From Dehalococcoidia bacterium (GTDB lineage: Bacteria; Chloroflexota; Dehalococcoidia; Dehalococcoidales; UBA1222), in contig WRHS01000021.1 of NCBI GenBank assembly GCA_009783135.1, positions 1-18,302 of the forward strand: a DNA stretch of 18,302 nucleotides, read 5' to 3'. The translations under genes and the position numbers were made by a program. A model generated the notes under the pieces. It was not told the DNA's origin. It saw only the letters and a program-made list of their open reading frames with translations, and made no database searches. Position 1 is the stretch's first letter. The number at the start of each line of letters is the position of its first letter. Shown here piece after piece: positions 14,298 through 18,302 of this stretch.

Positions 14298-15278
14298 ATG
14301 CAAAATGCTGCCCAAGGTTATGTGGAACGCTTCATAAACTACCTTGAGGCGGAAAAGCATGTTTCGCGCTATACCGTACGCAACTATACAAGCGACCTTA
14401 TAGGTAACACACGCCACGGCACAGAAAAAGGATTCTTTCAGTTCCTTGAGAGTCAAAAGATTCACTCTTTCGCAGAGGTAGATAAAACTGTTGTGCGCGC
14501 CTATTTGGGCCATCTGATAGACCAGCAAATAGCCAAGGTAAGTATTGCGCGCAAACTATCAGCCATACGTTCTTTTTATCGCTTTCTGGTGCGCGAGCAC
14601 ATAATTGAGCATAACCCTGTGGAGTTGATTGTATCCCCAAAGCAAGCGCACCGCTTACCTGAGTTTTTAACGCATGACGAAATAAGCGCATTGTTGTCAA
14701 TACCGGATTGCACCACACCACTGGGACTGCGCGATAATGCCATATTGGAACTGTTTTACGCTGCCGGTTTGCGCGTAAGCGAACTGGTCAGTTTAGATCT
14801 GCAACGATTGGATCTCTCGTCGCGCGAAATTCGCGTCATGGGCAAAGGGAATAAGGAGCGTTTGGTCATTATCGGGGCACCAGCCGTGCAGGCGCTGCAG
14901 AACTATCTGGACATCGCACGCCCAAAACTGGAAACCGAAGTATCCACACAAGCTGTTTTTCTTAATTACAAAGGCGTACGCCTAACCGAACGCTGGGTTC
15001 AAAGGCAAATACCGAAATACACCCGCGCTGCCGGGATATCCAAAAAAGTACATCCTCACACCATACGCCATACCTTTGCCACGCACCTATTGGATGGAGG
15101 TGCCGACCTGCGTGTGGTACAGGACTTGCTGGGGCATGCCAACCTGTCCACCACACAGATTTACACACATATAACACAAAATCAGGCGCGCCGGGTTTAT
15201 ATGGACGCACACCCAATGGCTACATTAAAGGACAGTGCAAATGAACACAGCCATGCGGCTTCAGAAACTGCGAAATAG
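14298..15278 (+). CDS. Tyrosine recombinase XerC/XerD
   Basis: This site-specific recombinase resolves chromosome dimers at dif during division, and Xer proteins can also be used by mobile elements. The 326-residue protein has an N-terminal SAM-like DNA-binding domain (about 8-95) and a C-terminal catalytic domain with R159 (AAGLRVSEL), K183 (MGKGNKER), H254 and R257 (HPHTIRH), H280 (LLGHANL) and the nucleophile Y289 (QIYTH), all in place. The N-terminal domain carries about 8-10 extra residues (IGNTRHGTEKG) between the usual YxxDL and the FFQFL helix. It starts at ATG 14298, only 5 bases after the topA stop codon, with an AGGA overlapping that stop, so translation is probably coupled. Its 3' end overlaps the peptidase gene. 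The operon position beside topA suggests the cellular Xer rather than an integrase. I cannot say whether it is XerC, XerD or a single XerH-like enzyme. Confidence 0.92.
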   Translation: MQNAAQGYVERFINYLEAEKHVSRYTVRNYTSDLIGNTRHGTEKGFFQFLESQKIHSFAEVDKTVVRAYLGHLIDQQIAKVSIARKLSAIRSFYRFLVREHIIEHNPVELIVSPKQAHRLPEFLTHDEISALLSIPDCTTPLGLRDNAILELFYAAGLRVSELVSLDLQRLDLSSREIRVMGKGNKERLVIIGAPAVQALQNYLDIARPKLETEVSTQAVFLNYKGVRLTERWVQRQIPKYTRAAGISKKVHPHTIRHTFATHLLDGGADLRVVQDLLGHANLSTTQIYTHITQNQARRVYMDAHPMATLKDSANEHSHAASETAK

Positions 15279-16305
15279 CCTATCCGAAAAAAATGTTACG
15301 GCACTGCTGGTAACTCAACCGGAAAACCGTTTCTACCTGTCGGGGTTCTACGGCTCGGCAGGTTATCTGCTCATTACGGCAGACAAGGCACTGCTCGCCA
15401 CAGACTCCCGTTACGTCGAACAAGCGGGGCGGCAGGCACCAAACTATCAGTTGTTTGAAAGTAAGAATGACCTGCACAAATGGTTGCCTGAGTTTTTATG
15501 CGGGTTGGCCCTGAAAGAACTGGCTTTTGAAGCCGAAAGTTTATCGTTCTGGCATTACAGTCAAATCAAAAATATCGTCAAACCCCTTGGTATTGCACTC
15601 GTGCCTGTAAATGGATTAGTGGAAAATCTGCGCACGGGCAAAGATGATGACGAACTTGCGCTTATCAAAAAAGCCGTATCCCTAAGTGACGCAGCCATTG
15701 AACACATGCGTAATACCATGCATATCGGCATGAGCGAACTGGAGATGGCTTGGGAAATTGAAAAACACATGCGGGAACACGGCAGTGAAACGCTCCCATT
15801 TGAGGTCATTGTAGCCGCCGGGTGTAATGCCGCCATTCCTCATCACCATCCCTGTGACTATATCATAAAAGAAAATGAGCCCATCATAATAGACATCGGT
15901 GCCAAATGCGGCGGGTATATCAGCGACCTGACACGCACGCTCTTCCTCGGGCAAGAAGACGCTCAATTCCATCTGGTTTATAACACTGTATTGCAGGCAC
16001 AAACGGCAGCAATAGAAAACATTCGTGCCGGAATGAGCGGTAGCGAAGCTGACAGAATGGCGCGTTCCGTTATTGATGCAAATGGGTTCGGGGATAAGTT
16101 CGGGCATGGTTTAGGGCATGGCATCGGGCTTGCCGTGCATGAGGCCCCGCGTATTGGGGCCATATCCAAGGACATCTTACAAAATGGCATGACATTTACC
16201 ATAGAGCCGGGCATCTACCTGCCGGGATGGGGAGGTGTGCGTATTGAGGACAGCGTAGTACTGGAAAATGGTAGAATAAAAACACTTTCTACCGCGGGCA
16301 AGTAA
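15241..16305 (+). CDS. M24 Xaa-Pro aminopeptidase/dipeptidase
   Basis: This is a cytoplasmic metallopeptidase that cleaves peptides with proline in the second position. The 354-residue protein has a creatinase-like N-terminal domain (about 1-125, opening with QKLRNSLSEKNVTALLVT) and a pita-bread catalytic domain. The five metal ligands are present: D218 (IIDIGA), D229 (ISDLTRT), H293 (GHGLGHGIG), E322 (FTIEPGIY) and E336 (VRIEDS). The length fits PepQ/YpdF-type short enzymes rather than the roughly 440-residue E. coli PepP. The frame opens with GTG at 15235, but AAAGGA (15227-15232) is 8 bases from the ATG at 15241, which I chose. That ATG overlaps the end of xerC/D by 38 bp, so translation is coupled. 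The PHP gene follows after 28 bp. Confidence 0.93.
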   Translation: MNTAMRLQKLRNSLSEKNVTALLVTQPENRFYLSGFYGSAGYLLITADKALLATDSRYVEQAGRQAPNYQLFESKNDLHKWLPEFLCGLALKELAFEAESLSFWHYSQIKNIVKPLGIALVPVNGLVENLRTGKDDDELALIKKAVSLSDAAIEHMRNTMHIGMSELEMAWEIEKHMREHGSETLPFEVIVAAGCNAAIPHHHPCDYIIKENEPIIIDIGAKCGGYISDLTRTLFLGQEDAQFHLVYNTVLQAQTAAIENIRAGMSGSEADRMARSVIDANGFGDKFGHGLGHGIGLAVHEAPRIGAISKDILQNGMTFTIEPGIYLPGWGGVRIEDSVVLENGRIKTLSTAGK

Positions 16306-16333
16306 CGCCTCTTATGACTGAAAGGGAAATAAT

Positions 16334-16993
16334 TTGATTAAAGTTGACCTTCACATTCACACGCGTTATTCCGGTGATTCGGATATAACATTTGAACAGC
16401 TTGTGGAACGCTGTCAAAAACTTGGGCTTGGAGCTGTCGCCATCACCGATCACGGCACAGCCGACGGTGCATTGTCTATGGCATGCCAGCCTGCGCCATT
16501 CAAGATAATCGTAGGTGAAGAGGTAGCATCCAGCGAGGGCGAAATCATTGGGTTATTCCTCAAAGAAAGCATCCCCAACGGGCTTTCGCCCGAGGAGACC
16601 ATCCGGCGCATACGCGCGCAGGAAGGGCTGGTATGCATACCTCACCCATTCGACCGCTATCGCTCATCTGCCATGAAAGGCACCTCTTTAGAACGTATCG
16701 CCGAACATGTGGATATTATTGAGGTGTTCAACTCCCGTACAATTCAAATGCAAAACCTGAAATTGCCAGAGGAGTTTGCCATTAGGAACAAACTGTTAGT
16801 CGGGGCAGGCTCGGATGCACACTCAATAGCAGACATAGGACGTGCGTACGTCACTATACCGAACTTTGAAAACCGCCATGAGTTTCTGCGAAGCATGGCG
16901 CAAGCCCAAATATATGGCAAGCGCCCGTCAATGGCAACATATTTTCGCAGTCTGCTGCGCCAAATCCGCAAACGATTCAGGCGCAAACAATAA
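16334..16993 (+). CDS. PHP-domain metal-dependent phosphoesterase
   Basis: This is a small PHP-family protein of 219 residues. Members are trinuclear-metal phosphoesterases, including nucleoside 3',5'-bisphosphate phosphatases and other phosphatases. Metal-binding motifs in order are H7/H9 (VDLHIHTRYSGDS), D39/H40 (AITDHGT), E62 (VGEE), H104 (IPHPFDR), E130 (IIEVFN) and D161/H163 (GSDAHS). No polymerase or other domain is attached. The tail from about 205 is strongly basic (RQIRKRFRRKQ), which may bind nucleic acid or membrane. The start is TTG at 16334 with an AAAGGG ribosome-binding site 7 bases away. It is the last gene of the topA operon and converges on clpP with a 41-bp gap that shows no strong terminator. 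The exact substrate is unknown. Confidence 0.9.
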   Translation: MIKVDLHIHTRYSGDSDITFEQLVERCQKLGLGAVAITDHGTADGALSMACQPAPFKIIVGEEVASSEGEIIGLFLKESIPNGLSPEETIRRIRAQEGLVCIPHPFDRYRSSAMKGTSLERIAEHVDIIEVFNSRTIQMQNLKLPEEFAIRNKLLVGAGSDAHSIADIGRAYVTIPNFENRHEFLRSMAQAQIYGKRPSMATYFRSLLRQIRKRFRRKQ

Positions 16994-17034
16994 CGCTGAC
17001 GCTCATCAAAACCAGCATAAATTGCTAAAGGCCG

Positions 17035-17640
17035 CTATTTATCTTTTGGCGCAGGTTTGGTCAGAACCTCATCAATTAGACCATACTCCAACGCCTGAAT
17101 CGGATTCATATAGAAGTCACGGTCTGTGTCATGAGTAATTTTTTCCATGCTCTGACCGGTATTTTCCGCCAGTATTTTGCGAATAATCTCCTGTACACGC
17201 AAAATCTCACGGGCGGCAATTTCAATATCCGTTGCCTGCCCTTGGGCGCCGCCAATAGCCTGATGCATATGGATGGTAGCGTTAGGCAAAGCAAAGCGCT
17301 TGCCTTTCGCACCGGAGCACAACAACACCGTAGCCATGCTGGCAGCAAGTCCGACACAAATGGTAGACACCTGCGGACGAATAAGCTGCATGGTGTCGTA
17401 AATTGCTAACCCAGCATTAATCACGCCACCCGGAGAGTTAATATAAAGGTTGATATCCTTATCCGGATCCTCGCGGTCAAGAAAAAGCAGTTGCGCCACG
17501 ATGCTGTTAGCTACCTGATCGTTAATAGGCGTGCCGAGTATGACAATGCGCTCTTTGAGTAGTAACGAATAGATATCGTATGCCCGCTCACCGCGCGCAC
17601 CGCTTTCGATAACCATAGGAACAACATTCATAGAATCCAT
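17035..17640 (-). CDS. clpP: ATP-dependent Clp protease proteolytic subunit
   Basis: ClpP forms the tetradecameric serine-protease chamber that degrades proteins fed by ClpX or ClpA/C. The mature-type sequence is 201 residues with catalytic triad S101 (GLAASMATV), H126 (ATIHMHQ) and D175 (TDRDFYMNP), plus the expected DINLYINSPGG and GKRFALPNA segments. The open frame runs to an upstream ATG at 17739 inside tig, but AGGAGG lies 8 bases before the ATG at 17640, which fits the usual N-terminus (MDSMNVVPMVIESG). The first few residues may be removed as a propeptide. It lies 25 bp after tig on the same strand, the common tig-clpP arrangement. clpX, which often comes next, is absent here: the next gene is the convergent PHP gene. 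Confidence 0.97.
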   Translation of the reverse strand: MDSMNVVPMVIESGARGERAYDIYSLLLKERIVILGTPINDQVANSIVAQLLFLDREDPDKDINLYINSPGGVINAGLAIYDTMQLIRPQVSTICVGLAASMATVLLCSGAKGKRFALPNATIHMHQAIGGAQGQATDIEIAAREILRVQEIIRKILAENTGQSMEKITHDTDRDFYMNPIQALEYGLIDEVLTKPAPKDK

Positions 17641-17665
17641 AACATATGCCTCCTGTGCTCTTATC

Positions 17666-18302
17666 CTAATCTGCCTTGGCTTTATCCACAAGCATTTGCT
17701 TGGCTTTTTTTGCAGCCAACCACCAACGCAGTGCTTCACGATTTTCAGGTTTATTCAGATAGGAGTTTTTCTCTTGCAACTTATCCGGTTGGCTTCCAAC
17801 ACCGGAAATGATATCTGAAATCTGCATATCAATCTCAGTTTCGGCTACTTCGACCTTCTCCGCTTCAACGACTTTAGAAACAACTAAATTGCGCTTGACA
17901 CTCTGCTCTGCATGTGAGCGATATGTTTCACGCAACTTATCAAATTGCGTATTTCCCAGAATCGACTGGGCATCTTCTTCGCTTTCAGTCGAATTACGCA
18001 CACGGTCAACATATTCACGTATCATACGGTCAACTTCATCTTCAATCATGATTGGCGGGAAAGCAATTTGGCTCTTCTCCACAAGCGCATCTATCACTCT
18101 TTCTTCAAACGCCTTATTCTCACTTTCTTCAGCACGAAGTTTGAGGTTATCGTGCACATTCTGGCGCACGGCATCAATTCCATCGCTGTCAGGGTCAAGT
18201 TTGCGAGCAAAATCATCATTTAACTCCGGAAGCACCTCACGCCGCACATCATTGACTCTAACGTGAAAGAATACTTCTTTGCCGGCAATTGTCTTATCAG
18301 CG
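17666..18302 (-). CDS. tig: Trigger factor, C-terminal part (cut by window edge)
   Basis: Trigger factor is the ribosome-bound chaperone and prolyl isomerase that receives nascent chains. The visible 3' part gives about 211 residues. It begins in the last strand of the FKBP-like PPIase domain (AGKEVFFHVRVNDVRREVLP), followed by the helical C-terminal chaperone arms with LNDDFARKL and a typical run of acidic and basic helices. The ribosome-binding N-terminal domain and most of the PPIase domain lie beyond 18302. The frame is open through the window edge, so the GTG at 18247 is an internal Val codon and not a start. It ends in TAG at 17666, 25 bp before clpP, and the two are surely one operon. 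Confidence 0.95.
   Translation of the reverse strand, partial: ADKTIAGKEVFFHVRVNDVRREVLPELNDDFARKLDPDSDGIDAVRQNVHDNLKLRAEESENKAFEERVIDALVEKSQIAFPPIMIEDEVDRMIREYVDRVRNSTESEEDAQSILGNTQFDKLRETYRSHAEQSVKRNLVVSKVVEAEKVEVAETEIDMQISDIISGVGSQPDKLQEKNSYLNKPENREALRWWLAAKKAKQMLVDKAKAD

Noticed and set aside
17641..17739. A 33-residue longer ClpP starting inside tig at 17739.
   Set aside because: The added residues do not resemble a ClpP N-terminus, and the strong AGGAGG points to the ATG at 17640.

Overview
The window is bacterial chromosomal DNA, densely packed with housekeeping genes on both strands. No rRNA, tRNA or CRISPR array was seen. My best guess for the source is an anaerobic, non-phototrophic member of Chloroflexota, perhaps Dehalococcoidia-like. 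This is inference from remembered protein style: the ClpP and XerC sequences, a small zinc-ribbon protein beside rpsU, a DEAD-box helicase carrying the same ribbon, and a geranylgeranyl-reductase-like flavoprotein. No marker gene proves it. Of the 17 gene ends visible (IS remnant excluded), 11 are TAG, 5 TAA and 1 TGA. At least four genes are best started at TTG.

Layout. 1-819: the right end of a 5'-truncated IS3-family element. 820-4208 (minus): an M50 site-2 protease with two CBS domains, a DEAD-box RNA helicase with an N-terminal zinc ribbon, and a small lipoprotein resembling a free-standing protease propeptide, with its own promoter and a 12-bp palindrome. 4294-6135 (minus): typA/bipA. 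6136-6541: a regulatory stretch with palindromes, a sigma70-type promoter and a structured leader. 6542-7926 (plus): a 93-residue lipobox peptide followed by a radical SAM/SPASM enzyme. 7984-9195 (minus): an MFS exporter. 9433-10032 (minus): a two-ribbon zinc protein followed by rpsU. 10277-11977 (minus): a geranylgeranyl-reductase-like gene followed by greA. 12181-16993 (plus): topA, xerC/D, an M24 Xaa-Pro peptidase and a PHP-domain phosphoesterase in one tight operon. 17035-18302 (minus): tig (cut by the window edge) followed by clpP.

How it fits together. Most genes serve growth and gene expression: TypA, S21, GreA, topoisomerase I, chromosome-dimer resolution, chaperone and protease. The accessory parts are the IS remnant, the propeptide-like lipoprotein and, most interesting, the two-gene peptide plus radical SAM/SPASM unit. 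That pair has its own promoter and leader and looks like a minimal peptide- or lipoprotein-modifying system with no obvious transporter or protease in the same operon. A second theme is a shared zinc-ribbon module found both on the helicase and on the protein encoded beside S21. The latter's mRNA leader can fold a hairpin over its own ribosome-binding site.
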